DNA from: Sipunculus nudus
Taxonomy: Eukaryota > Annelida > Sipuncula > Golfingiida > Sipunculidae
Assembly: GCA_026874595.1 (NCBI GenBank)
Contig: JAPPUL010000095.1
Coordinates: 1,114,001 to 1,178,000 of the forward strand
Length of the DNA: 64,000 nucleotides
Reading direction: 5' to 3'
Part shown: positions 46,140-55,389 of the stretch, one piece after another
How the letters are laid out: every line of letters begins with the position of its first letter
How positions within the stretch are numbered: position 1 is the first letter of the stretch
Notes under the pieces: generated by a model
What the model was told of the DNA's origin: nothing
What the model saw: the letters and a program-made list of their open reading frames with translations, nothing else
Database searches by the model: none
Program-made: the position numbers and the translations under genes

Positions 46140-47353
46140 ACGGTGGCTTTTTTGGTACCTGTACTAAACTTGATATTAATGTTGTCGTTAGATTTTAATG
46201 TAGAATGGTCTTTAATTATGGTTTTTTTGATAGTGTTTTTATTACCGTTGTCTTTATAGACTATGGAATAGCCACGTTTTAGAATATCTTTGGGGCTTAG
46301 AGATTTTATAGTTTTGTAAAGAGTATTAAACTTACTGTTATAAGCTGATAAAGTGTCTTTGATACTAGAGTTTAAGTTTTTTATGGCGTAATCAGTCTGC
46401 AATTTATGTTTATTAACGGTATTAAAAGCCAAACGTAAAAAAAAGTCTTCTTTGTAGAAAGCCATTTTGTCCTTTAACTGCTTAAAAATAAGTTCAATCT
46501 GTTTATTTAAACGTTGGTATGCTAAAGAAGAGGTATAAATGAGGTCATTTTTATTAGGCAAAGCAAGCTCAGCCGCGGCCGAAGGAGTTGGTGCTCTTAA
46601 GTCGGCAACATAATCAGATATGGTAAAATCGATCTCATGCCCAACGGCAGAAATAATAGGAATAGAGCAATTAAAAATAGCCCGAGCAACCAGCTCTTCG
46701 TTAAAAGCCCAAAGGTCCTCGATAGAGCCTCCACCGCGTCCGACAATCAAGGTATCAACAAGCTTCATATGATCAGCAAGTCTAATCGCATTGACAATTT
46801 CACTATGAGCATAATCGCCTTGAGCAAGAACCGGATATATAACGATGTCCATAGAGTCAAAACGCCGTTTACAAACGCTTAAAATATCTCTAATGGCAGC
46901 ACCGGTCGGAGAGGTTATAACCCCCAAACGTTTTGGGAGAGTTGGGATAGGTTTTTTAAATTCTTGATTAAAAAGCCCTTCTTTAAAAAGCTTTTGTTTT
47001 AATTGTTCAAAAGCAAGCTGTAGCTCACCGATGCCTTCGGGTTTAATGCTTGAAACAATAATTTGATATTCACCACGTTTTGAGTATAAAGATAAACTGC
47101 CCCGTAATCTTACATTAAGGCCATTTTCAAGAGAGAATTTTATTTTAGAGGCATAAGATTTGAACAAAATACAATTAATTATGGAGTTTTGGTCTTTCAA
47201 AGAGAAATACCGATGTCCGCTAGGGGAGTGTTTTTTGAAATTAGATATTTGCCCTAAGACCCAAATATCTTTAAATTCAGATTCTATTAAAGACTTAATC
47301 TCATTAGAAAGCGAGCTTACTGAATATATATGTATATCTTTTTGTTTTGTCAT
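46133..47353 (-). CDS. xseA: Exodeoxyribonuclease VII large subunit
   Basis: 406 residues from ATG 47353 (an in-frame TTG at 47392 would add 13). Residues ~5-105 are the OB-fold nucleic-acid-binding domain (YSVSSLSNEIKSLIE...VLGQISNFKKHSPSGHRYFSLKD). The catalytic domain follows: LGVITSPTGAAIRDILSVCKRR, VGRGGGSIEDLWAFNEE, SAVGHEIDFTI, ADLRAPTPSAAAELALP. The C-terminal helical region ends with a short basic tail. It degrades single-stranded DNA into short oligonucleotides together with XseB, which is not in the window. No clear Shine-Dalgarno precedes either start. Confidence 0.95.
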   Translation of the reverse strand: MTKQKDIHIYSVSSLSNEIKSLIESEFKDIWVLGQISNFKKHSPSGHRYFSLKDQNSIINCILFKSYASKIKFSLENGLNVRLRGSLSLYSKRGEYQIIVSSIKPEGIGELQLAFEQLKQKLFKEGLFNQEFKKPIPTLPKRLGVITSPTGAAIRDILSVCKRRFDSMDIVIYPVLAQGDYAHSEIVNAIRLADHMKLVDTLIVGRGGGSIEDLWAFNEELVARAIFNCSIPIISAVGHEIDFTISDYVADLRAPTPSAAAELALPNKNDLIYTSSLAYQRLNKQIELIFKQLKDKMAFYKEDFFLRLAFNTVNKHKLQTDYAIKNLNSSIKDTLSAYNSKFNTLYKTIKSLSPKDILKRGYSIVYKDNGNKNTIKKTIIKDHSTLKSNDNINIKFSTGTKKATVK

Positions 47354-47448
47354 AATGTTTTTAATGAAAAAGGCTATAGAAAGTGGACACAAGGAATATA
47401 ATATAGTTAATATATCTAATTAAAGGAAGTAGAAAACGAAGTATTTGC

Positions 47449-49497
47449 ATGAGAATGAAGATAGATATAATAGTTATACTATTGCTAAAAGTATTTTTAT
47501 TGCTAGGATGTAATTATAAGATAGGCAGCGGAGAGTTTAGATTTTATGAAGATGGTATAACGAAAGTAGATTATAAGCGTGTATTGGGAGGAGGCAAGCA
47601 GTTAGGTGCGGGTGTAGAAAGCGCTGTTGATGGGAACGTAGAGATACTGCTTGACAAGGTGATATACTACCTACCGGAAGGAAGAGCTAAGAAGCTAATA
47701 ATGCAATCTCATCAAATAACGAAAGTATTAAAAGACAAGACAAATGCAAACACCCTAATAACCTACCTAGTGGGACGTGAGAAGCTAAGACATGTAGAAG
47801 CCTATATTATAGATGGATATGGAAATAAGCGGATAGCAGAGATAGAAAGTAGAAATATGTTTGAGAAAGATTTATTAAACGCGAGGTTATACGAAGATGT
47901 AAAAGTAGTTTCACTTAGGTTTTTGGGAGTTCCCAGGGGCGCAACGATAAACATAAGATATGAGATGGAGTTGGACTATAGAGGTCTTGAGGGAGGAGAT
48001 TTTTATTTATGGGATTATGAGTATGTGGGAAAGAGGAAATATGTATTAATTGTTCCGAGGGGAAAGAATATCAAGTTATTTTACAAAGGGGAGGGAACAA
48101 GTTACAAACCGACTATATATGCAGGAAAACGTTATAAACATTATGTGTTTGAAACGGATGATATAAAGAAAGTAAAGCGAGAAGGGTATATAAGGGACAT
48201 AAAAGAGAATGGAGGCCGCATAAAATTTTCATTTAATGGAAGCTTAAGAAATTTAGCAAAGCGTCTTAATTATGAATACAGGAGATATAAACATATCCCA
48301 AAGACAAAAAGCTTTGTAAAAGCTAATATATTAAATGTAGGGAGAGGAGGCGATGCAGGAGCAGAATATATATATAACCACGTAACAAATCCGACTAACA
48401 TAAAGAATGTGTTATTGCCCTTTAGCTTTGGTAGATTGCGTCCAAGTAATCCTGATGAAGTGCTTATGAATGGCTATGGAGATATAAAAGACAAAGCCTT
48501 TCTTTTGTATAGTCTATTAAAAGAGGCAGGTTTCAAAGTATATATAGGCTTAACGAGCACGAAGTCGAGTCTTGATGAAGAAGTAGTATCATTAAATGAT
48601 ATAGACACATTGGTAGTAGCAATAGATAAAGGGGGCGGTAAATACGTATATATGGATCCACAATCGGTTTTGGTGCGATATGGCAATTTACCGTCTAAAC
48701 TATACGGACGTAAAGTATACCTATTGTTAGGCTTAGAAGGTGGCAAGGCTAAAGAGCTATTGCAAAAAGTAGTACAAAGCGGTGCAGATAACAAGTTATT
48801 AGAGAGGGGTCAAGTTAATGTATTATCAGATGTAATATATTACGAGACGGAATATGAACCGAAGGGGTCTTACGAAACAAAAGAACGGCTTGAGATGGCA
48901 AAGATAAAATATAAAGACACATTAAAAAGCCTAGAAGATAATTATAAGGAAATACATATAAAATTAGCGGAGAGTGATAGGGCATTAGGAGATAAGGTTT
49001 TAAGATTTGAGACAGTAGAACCACTTGACTTAACAAAACCTTTTAAATACAAGGTAAAAACAAAAAGCAGCTTAAAAGATGCTAAACGAGTAAGTATAAA
49101 TATAAATCTGAGTAGAAAAGAGTATATAGAGGGTTTAAATTTTGATATAAAGCGAGAACATAGAAATGTAGTGTATGGACAAATATTTGTATTAAGGAAA
49201 GAATATGTAATAAACTATGCGAAAGGGCACATTATAAGAGTGCATCCAAAAGCGCTAAGATATGAGGACGAGCATTTATTTTATAGTAGGAGCTATAAAA
49301 TAAAAGGGAGTAATAAACTAATCTACAAAAGAGAATTCAAGTTAAAAAGCCCAGTAATAAATAAATCAGAGTATAAATTATTTAAAGAAGGCCTTAAAAA
49401 GATACTAAAGTATGAGAAAGAGATGCTAATACTTGAGAAGACGGAGCAGGGTAGAAAGAAAAGAGTAGGAAGAAGAGGAAAGGTTAATGTTAAGTAA
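47449..49497 (+). CDS. DUF3857 lipoprotein with inactive transglutaminase-like domain
   Basis: 682 residues. A signal peptide with lipobox LLLGC puts the lipid-bearing Cys at about residue 24. Residues ~50-280 match the DUF3857 beta domain (VLKDKTNANTLITYL, GVPRGATINIRYEMEL, FYLWDYEYVG). Residues ~310-440 are transglutaminase-like, but the usual GDCKDKA nucleophile motif reads GDIKDKA, with Ile346 in place of Cys. The expected FNH histidine position reads IDT; only the Asp of YMDP remains. It is therefore probably non-catalytic. The C-terminal ~240 residues contain more strands and a Lys/Glu-rich tail. Its stop overlaps the start of the next gene by 11 bp. Confidence 0.75.
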   Translation: MRMKIDIIVILLLKVFLLLGCNYKIGSGEFRFYEDGITKVDYKRVLGGGKQLGAGVESAVDGNVEILLDKVIYYLPEGRAKKLIMQSHQITKVLKDKTNANTLITYLVGREKLRHVEAYIIDGYGNKRIAEIESRNMFEKDLLNARLYEDVKVVSLRFLGVPRGATINIRYEMELDYRGLEGGDFYLWDYEYVGKRKYVLIVPRGKNIKLFYKGEGTSYKPTIYAGKRYKHYVFETDDIKKVKREGYIRDIKENGGRIKFSFNGSLRNLAKRLNYEYRRYKHIPKTKSFVKANILNVGRGGDAGAEYIYNHVTNPTNIKNVLLPFSFGRLRPSNPDEVLMNGYGDIKDKAFLLYSLLKEAGFKVYIGLTSTKSSLDEEVVSLNDIDTLVVAIDKGGGKYVYMDPQSVLVRYGNLPSKLYGRKVYLLLGLEGGKAKELLQKVVQSGADNKLLERGQVNVLSDVIYYETEYEPKGSYETKERLEMAKIKYKDTLKSLEDNYKEIHIKLAESDRALGDKVLRFETVEPLDLTKPFKYKVKTKSSLKDAKRVSININLSRKEYIEGLNFDIKREHRNVVYGQIFVLRKEYVINYAKGHIIRVHPKALRYEDEHLFYSRSYKIKGSNKLIYKREFKLKSPVINKSEYKLFKEGLKKILKYEKEMLILEKTEQGRKKRVGRRGKVNVK

Positions 49498-50203
49498 TCG
49501 GAATGAAAACAAGTGGATAGAAATGGGACTAAGAGTAGAGAATATATTTTTTGATATGGATGGGACATTATACTCATCAGAGAAGCTAATCTACAAAGCA
49601 TATGAGCGAGGTATAAATAACTTTAAGAATAAAAACATAGAATACATGTGGTTAAAGGTGCCAAGTAAAGAAAAGATGCTTGAAGTGGTTGGCTATCCGG
49701 TAGAAGAAATATACCGTATATTATTCCCGAAGCTAGTATCCTCAGAGCGAGAAAAGATTAGGAATTATGTACATGTTGAATTTATAAATGCAATAAAGAG
49801 TCGGGAGGGGATATTATACAAAGGGGTAGAGCTGGTAATAAAAGCCTTGTATAAGAGTGCTAAGAAGTTATACATAGCCTCAAACGGAACTTTAGAGTAT
49901 ATAGAAACAATATTAACAACGTATGGATTAAAGAGTTTATTTGGTAAGGTTGAGGTAATAGATAACGAAAGTATTTTTGACAAAGGAGATATCCTTTTAA
50001 GATATAAAGAACTATATAAACTAGATAGGGAAAAGAGTATAATGATAGGAGATCGAGAGTCGGATTTAGAAGCGGCTATAAAGTTGGGTTGTAGATTTAT
50101 TCATTGTACATATGGGCATGGCGAATACGACGATATTGTGGTAACAAAAGACATGCAAATAAGCACAATGCAAGAGCTGCCAGAAAGGCTTGCAACGCTG
50201 TGA
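49487..50203 (+). CDS. HAD-superfamily phosphatase (Gph/PgmB-like)
   Basis: About 238 residues. Motif I FFDMDGTLYSS (nucleophile Asp near residue 23), a helical cap (residues ~30-110), motif II IASNGT, and motif IV MIGDRESDLEAAIKLG. This is the layout of phosphoglycolate phosphatase and beta-phosphoglucomutase relatives; the substrate is unknown. The start ATG 49487 overlaps the DUF3857 gene by 11 bp. An alternative ATG at 49523 removes the overlap. It converges on sdhE with 24 bp between. Confidence 0.82.
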   Translation: MLSNRNENKWIEMGLRVENIFFDMDGTLYSSEKLIYKAYERGINNFKNKNIEYMWLKVPSKEKMLEVVGYPVEEIYRILFPKLVSSEREKIRNYVHVEFINAIKSREGILYKGVELVIKALYKSAKKLYIASNGTLEYIETILTTYGLKSLFGKVEVIDNESIFDKGDILLRYKELYKLDREKSIMIGDRESDLEAAIKLGCRFIHCTYGHGEYDDIVVTKDMQISTMQELPERLATL

Positions 50204-50227
50204 CATTATAAGAAGCTGAAAAAAAGA

Positions 50228-51103
50228 TTAAGTAACAGCCGCAACGACAGAAGTAGTGTCGACAATATTTTTCTGTAAACCAAGTTTATCAGGCTCAATA
50301 CCCAAAGCAAGTCCAACCATCTGTGGCAAATGAAATACAGGAAGATCAATCTCCTCATGCCCTACTATCTTTGTCGCCTCAACTTGATTAGCATCCAAAT
50401 TAAGATGGCATAAAGGACATGGCGTAACCATGCAATTAGCCCCTTCTTGATGCGCTTCAGTAATATGATTACCCGACATAGTAAAAGAATTGGTTTTATT
50501 CATCGATTGTATCGGGAAGCCACAACATTTGTCTTTTCCTGAGTAATCAACTACCTCGCCTGATAAGGTATTAATTATCTTTTCAAGATAAGTATCTCTT
50601 GGCTGCTTTTTAGATATATTTAAGGTATTTACAGGACGAAGGATATAGCAACCATAAAAAGGAGCTATTCTAAGTCCTTCTAAAGGCCTTTTTACAAGGC
50701 CTTTAAGCTTATCAAGTCCTAAATCTTCTACCAGGACCCACAGGAAGTTTTTTACAACTACATTGCCTGTATATTTAAGATTTTCTTCTCTTAGCGATTC
50801 ATTAATTATATTAAGCCTTTTGGTGTCCTCTAAGTTTTTCTGTGTTTCACTCATATTCCCCTGACATGTACTACATATGTTTAGCAAGGGTAAGTTCAGT
50901 TTCTCTGCCATTGCAAATGTACGCGCATTTAATGTGTCTGCAACATAAGGATTATGCTCACTTATTACTCCTGCTCCCGTACAGGCCGCCTCGGTTAACT
51001 CAACAAGCTCAATCCCAAGTGCCTTTGCAGTCTCAACCATTGCCATCTTAAGCTCGGGACAGGCTCCTTTGGCTACGCAGCCCGGGTAAAATGCATACTT
51101 CAT
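50228..51103 (-). CDS. SdhE/MfrE/HdrB-type CCG subunit of succinate dehydrogenase/fumarate reductase
   Basis: 291 residues from ATG 51103, chosen because AAGGAG sits 8 bp upstream; a GTG nine bases earlier is possible. It has two Cys-rich (CCG) domains of the heterodisulfide reductase B type: an N-terminal one (YPGCVAKGACPE, CTGAG, CSTCQGN) where the double Cys is reduced to a single one, and a complete C-terminal one (YGCYIL, KCCGFPIQ, CPLCHLN). In SdhABE (MfrABE) enzymes this subunit replaces the heme-bearing membrane anchors and contacts quinone peripherally. It directly follows sdhB. Confidence 0.88.
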   Translation of the reverse strand: MKYAFYPGCVAKGACPELKMAMVETAKALGIELVELTEAACTGAGVISEHNPYVADTLNARTFAMAEKLNLPLLNICSTCQGNMSETQKNLEDTKRLNIINESLREENLKYTGNVVVKNFLWVLVEDLGLDKLKGLVKRPLEGLRIAPFYGCYILRPVNTLNISKKQPRDTYLEKIINTLSGEVVDYSGKDKCCGFPIQSMNKTNSFTMSGNHITEAHQEGANCMVTPCPLCHLNLDANQVEATKIVGHEEIDLPVFHLPQMVGLALGIEPDKLGLQKNIVDTTSVVAAVT

Positions 51104-51118
51104 TCTATACACTCCTTT

Positions 51119-52066
51119 TTAGTTAATTTCGTGTTTCTTAAATATCTTCCTTATACTTTCTATCGTTGCAAGTTTTGGATGTAATAACTTTGGCATCTTC
51201 CCTCTCTTAAGCATCCTAAGACCAACTGGGACTAAACTCAATAGTTCCTTTATATTCCACCATCCGTAGGATTTCGGCATCACTGTCGCCTCGTTTAATG
51301 TACCGCTGTGTCTTACTGAACTAACTATTGCATCGCTGTGTCTTGACCCTATGTTATTTGTAAAACCTTTTTCCATCGCCAGGCGCCTTAAGGATACTAT
51401 CCTATCCATCGGTAGCACGTTTTTAGGACACGCGTCCACGCATTTAAAGCAATGTGTACAATCCCATATCCCACCCGGCATAGACGCTTTTTCAAGCCGA
51501 GATTCATCAAGTCCATCACGTGGGTCAACTATAAATCTATATATCTTTGCAAGGGCTGCAGGCCCTAAAAAACTCTTGTCTATCTCAAGGACCGTACAGT
51601 CTGATACGCACGAACCGCACATTATACATTCTGTCACTTCTGATAAGTGTAACATCTTTTCATTACTACATAAATGCTCGCGTTTGGGGGCCTCTCCTAC
51701 ATGATTTACGTACGGGGTTGTCTCTTTTATCTTATCCCAAAACATATTAAGATCTACTATTAAATCGCGTATCACAACCTGATTGCCAGGTGGCTCTATC
51801 ACTATCTCATTATCACCTTCTCGCAGCAGTGTGTCAACTTGTGTATTACACGCAAGTGCGCTCTTCCCATTCATCTTCATTGCGCATGAACCACATATTG
51901 CACTCCGACAAGAACATCTAAAGCCTAATGTGCTGTCTTCTTCTGCGCGTAGCTTTAATAACACATTCAGCATTGTGTCACTCTTGTCTACATCCATGTT
52001 ATAACTTTGCATGTAGCTCTCTTCTTCTCCTACCTTCTTCCTCTTTATTGTTACTTTTATATCCAT
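51119..52066 (-). CDS. sdhB: Succinate dehydrogenase/fumarate reductase iron-sulfur subunit
   Basis: 315 residues with the three-cluster SdhB pattern. [2Fe-2S] CSCRSAICGSCAMK...C at ~50-75, CIMCGSCVSDCTVLE for a [4Fe-4S] centre, and CTHCFKCVDACPKNV for the third centre. It is longer than E. coli SdhB (238), with a C-terminal extension (YGWWNIKELLSLVPVG...) typical of the SdhABE class. It links the flavoprotein SdhA to the CCG subunit. It starts 52 bp after sdhA and ends 15 bp before the preferred sdhE start. Confidence 0.93.
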   Translation of the reverse strand: MDIKVTIKRKKVGEEESYMQSYNMDVDKSDTMLNVLLKLRAEEDSTLGFRCSCRSAICGSCAMKMNGKSALACNTQVDTLLREGDNEIVIEPPGNQVVIRDLIVDLNMFWDKIKETTPYVNHVGEAPKREHLCSNEKMLHLSEVTECIMCGSCVSDCTVLEIDKSFLGPAALAKIYRFIVDPRDGLDESRLEKASMPGGIWDCTHCFKCVDACPKNVLPMDRIVSLRRLAMEKGFTNNIGSRHSDAIVSSVRHSGTLNEATVMPKSYGWWNIKELLSLVPVGLRMLKRGKMPKLLHPKLATIESIRKIFKKHEIN

Positions 52067-52118
52067 ATGTTTTCCCCGTTTGTTTTATCACACTCTCATA
52101 TCTAATTTAACTTCGTTC

Positions 52119-53804
52119 TTAGTAAGTTCTTTCCTGTGGTTCCCATCTGCCCATTGTTACAGGTAAATATTCTGTCTTTATTTTATCACCGTCTTTATAG
52201 TATAATATGTGTTTTAACCAATTCTCATCATCTCGTTTTGTATGTTCAAGACGGTAATGGGCTCCCCGACTCTCTGTCCGTATTAAGGCCCCTAATAAAA
52301 CTGCTTCACCTAAATCCAAAAGCCCCTTAAGTTCAAGGGCACTCGTTAATTCATTGTTATACACATTCCCTTTATCTCTTATCGAGATGCTTTTATATTG
52401 TTCTTTTATTTCTAAAAGCTCCTTCCTCGCTTCTTCCAAGGTACTTGCATCTCTAAATACTCCTCCCTTGCGTACCATAAGATCGCCAAGCTTTTGTTGC
52501 ATTTGGGCTGCGTATATACCTTTGTCTGGAGCATCTATTAGCCTTTTTATTAACTCTTTGTCACTCTCAACTATAGTCTCGCTTACCTTTAAAGACCATT
52601 TAGCCTCCCCTTTTATATATTCAACTGCAGCACGTCCCGCTCGCCGACCAAATACTATCGTTTCCATTAACGAATTGCCTCCAAGACGATTTGCTCCATG
52701 TATAGTAACGCACGCAACCTCCCCAGCCGCATATAAACCTTCCATATACGTCTTGCCATCTGAATCCGTCTTTACCCCGCCCATCATATAGTGCATCCCA
52801 GGTCGAACCGGTACAGGATCTGTTATCATGTCTACTCCCGTGAAGATCAACGCAAGCTCATGTATTTGTCCAAGCTTCTCATTTATCTTTTCTTTGCCAA
52901 GATGTCGCATGTCTAGTAGTACACACCCATCTACTCCTCGCCCCTCGTTTATTTCAACTTGTTCAGCTCGCGATACAACGTCTCGAGAGGCTAGTTCCAT
53001 CTTGTTTGGCGCAACTCCTTTCATGAAACGTTCCCCTTTCGAATTTATTAAGTATCCTCCTTCCCCCCTTGCCGCCTCGCTTAGCAATATCCCACTACTT
53101 TTTAATGACGTCGGGTGAAATTGCACCATCTCCATATCCATTAATGGTACCCCAGCTTCGTATGACAGCGCCATTCCGTCTCCTGTGCACACTAGCGCAT
53201 TTGTAGTCGGCGCAAATAATTGCCCAAGACCCCCTGTTGCAAGTATTACTGCTTTTGCTTTTACTATATGTAATTCGTTGTTCTTGAGTTCTAGTACCAC
53301 CACCCCGCAGCATTTACCTTCTTCTACCACCAGCGACGTTACTTTATATTCCTCGTATGTCCTTATCTTTGCTTTTATTATTTGTTCGTACAGCACGTGC
53401 AGTATTGCCTGTCCTGTTATGTCTGCTATGAAACACGCCCTCGGATAACTCGCTCCTCCAAAAGGGCGACTCCCTATACTCCCATCTTTATGTCTATTAA
53501 AGGGTACTCCCATGTTTTCTAGTTCTACTACGTCTTTAGGAGCTTCGTTTGCAAATAGCTCTATTGCATCTTGATCTCCTAAATAATCGCTTCCTTTTAC
53601 TGTGTCAAATTCATGCGACTCTATGCTGTCGTCAGGATTTAAGGCTGCGTTTATTCCACCCTGTGCCGCGCATGAATGACTCCTTACTGGATATACCTTA
53701 CTTATCATCGCAACATCAAGGCCTCCCCGTATCCCCTCAAGTGCAGCACGCTGGCCCGCAAGCCCTGCTCCTACTACTAATATGTCATGTTCATATACTC
53801 CCAT
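52119..53804 (-). CDS. sdhA: Succinate dehydrogenase/fumarate reductase flavoprotein
   Basis: 561 residues. FAD-binding N-terminus [15 protein letters not shown], covalent-FAD His in [15 protein letters not shown], active-site region QFHPTSL, and [22 protein letters not shown]. It interconverts succinate and fumarate. No Tat signal is present, so it is on the cytoplasmic side, unlike the exported MfrA of Wolinella. The C-terminal [14 protein letters not shown] motif is typical of SdhA. GGAGAG precedes the ATG. It heads the sdhA-sdhB-sdhE operon. Confidence 0.95.
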   Translation of the reverse strand: MGVYEHDILVVGAGLAGQRAALEGIRGGLDVAMISKVYPVRSHSCAAQGGINAALNPDDSIESHEFDTVKGSDYLGDQDAIELFANEAPKDVVELENMGVPFNRHKDGSIGSRPFGGASYPRACFIADITGQAILHVLYEQIIKAKIRTYEEYKVTSLVVEEGKCCGVVVLELKNNELHIVKAKAVILATGGLGQLFAPTTNALVCTGDGMALSYEAGVPLMDMEMVQFHPTSLKSSGILLSEAARGEGGYLINSKGERFMKGVAPNKMELASRDVVSRAEQVEINEGRGVDGCVLLDMRHLGKEKINEKLGQIHELALIFTGVDMITDPVPVRPGMHYMMGGVKTDSDGKTYMEGLYAAGEVACVTIHGANRLGGNSLMETIVFGRRAGRAAVEYIKGEAKWSLKVSETIVESDKELIKRLIDAPDKGIYAAQMQQKLGDLMVRKGGVFRDASTLEEARKELLEIKEQYKSISIRDKGNVYNNELTSALELKGLLDLGEAVLLGALIRTESRGAHYRLEHTKRDDENWLKHILYYKDGDKIKTEYLPVTMGRWEPQERTY

Positions 53805-53983
53805 CCTCCACTCTCCTTTTATTTGTTATCTTGTTATCTATAGTTCCATTTCCATATAATCATCTTAAAGATAGTATTTTAATTTCTTTATTTAACTTAT
53901 TTAATAAGTTATTTAAACTTTTTTTACCTTTTTCAAAGCTGCATGTGTCCCTTGCCCTTTACAACAACTTGATGCCATTATCC

Positions 53984-55273
53984 CTATTTTTTAAGCCTAC
54001 GTATCTCCTCTTCTAATATCTCAAGTAGCACTTCTTTGTTATAGCCAAAGCCTACTAATCTATCGTTTATTATAAATGTTGGTGTTCCAAGCTGTCTGTA
54101 ACCAAGCCCATATAAATAGCTTCTTAGCGTATTTGCTTGCTCTTTTACAGTATCTAGATATTTTGAACTTGATTTATCTAACTTGCTTTGTTCATCTTTT
54201 ATCCCTGCCGCTGCAAAACTATCTTTTATCTCATCTTTGTCTATGTATATTTCCTTTTGGAACTTTGAAAATAGCGATAGTAGGAATTCTCTGTATCTAT
54301 TTCTCTCAAAGGCATACCATGAGTAGGCCGCAAGCTCTGCTGACGTCATTTGAGAGTGTTTTCCGCTGCCTTTAAACGCAAAATTTGCATACTTTATCTT
54401 TACATTAGGTTGATATCCCTTTACGCTTTCCTCAAAGTCGTTAAAGCTTATTTGGCAAATCGGACATTGTAAATCATGAAAAACTAATACCTCAATAGGA
54501 GCACTCTCGTTACCAAAATATGGTAATCTCCCAAATGCCTTTGTGTTAAAACTTGCAGGACGAGTGTAAAACTCTTTTGCACCCTCGCTTAAGCTCTCTA
54601 CTTCTCCCTCATTACCTTTGCTAGGCAATGGCTTAGTATTGTCCTTCGTTTGGCTTATCTTATTTCCTTTTACAATGTCTTTTTTTACAAGCGTTTTTGA
54701 TAAGGGCTCAGAAAGCTGTATGAGTAAGAACATACATACGACGCTTGCGATTGTATAGATTATTAGCTTATTGCGGTAGGCCTTATCCTTCTTAAAGTTA
54801 GCTAAATACTCCTTTATCTCATCAAGTATTATCTTACCCTTTAGCTCATAAATATAAAATGTTATAAAAAGACCTATATTAGCTAAGTAAATCATAAAGC
54901 ATTGTGTACAAAATGCTCCTATGACTATAACGGACAAGAAGAATAACATAACATCAACTACGTTTGCAACCACTAGAAGAAATGCATAAGGTATTAAGAG
55001 GTTTTTATATCCTGAGTCAAGCCTCGGGAGTATATGATATAGTAAAACAGCTATATAAAAGGCCAAGCCAAAAACGGATATAGGAATCCCGTATATACTT
55101 GAATACTTGCCTTGACTTACCTTTGCACAGTCTATATAAGAGTCTTCTGCACAGAATATATTTAGTGCTTTTGCATCTGCATAATAATTGTATGTTAGTA
55201 TTATAGAAAATATTACTCCAAGCAGGAGAAATAGTCCTGTAAGTAAGTTGTATTGTCTTTTCATATTTTTCAT
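53984..55273 (-). CDS. VKOR-DsbA fusion, disulfide-bond-forming protein
   Basis: 429 residues. Residues 1-~165 are a vitamin-K-epoxide-reductase-type domain with four to five membrane helices, the loop Cys pair (CAEDSYIDC) and the active-site CTQC. Residues ~235-429 form a DsbA-like thioredoxin domain (APIEVLVFHDLQCPICQISF, redox motif CPIC, cis-Pro GTPTFIIN). VKOR oxidises the fused thiol oxidase and passes electrons to quinone, forming disulfides in the periplasm, the opposite flow to the DsbD-type gene at 9893. An AAGGAT site precedes ATG 55273. It lies 179 bp before sdhA on the same strand. Confidence 0.88.
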   Translation of the reverse strand: MKNMKRQYNLLTGLFLLLGVIFSIILTYNYYADAKALNIFCAEDSYIDCAKVSQGKYSSIYGIPISVFGLAFYIAVLLYHILPRLDSGYKNLLIPYAFLLVVANVVDVMLFFLSVIVIGAFCTQCFMIYLANIGLFITFYIYELKGKIILDEIKEYLANFKKDKAYRNKLIIYTIASVVCMFLLIQLSEPLSKTLVKKDIVKGNKISQTKDNTKPLPSKGNEGEVESLSEGAKEFYTRPASFNTKAFGRLPYFGNESAPIEVLVFHDLQCPICQISFNDFEESVKGYQPNVKIKYANFAFKGSGKHSQMTSAELAAYSWYAFERNRYREFLLSLFSKFQKEIYIDKDEIKDSFAAAGIKDEQSKLDKSSSKYLDTVKEQANTLRSYLYGLGYRQLGTPTFIINDRLVGFGYNKEVLLEILEEEIRRLKK

Positions 55274-55389
55274 ATATATCCTTATCCTGCAACTATTAAT
55301 CTTCGCTTATAGCTAATGACTTTAATATTATTCATAATAATACCTTTTTAACAAGCTTTATTTATAAAATATTGACATTGGCTCAAAAG

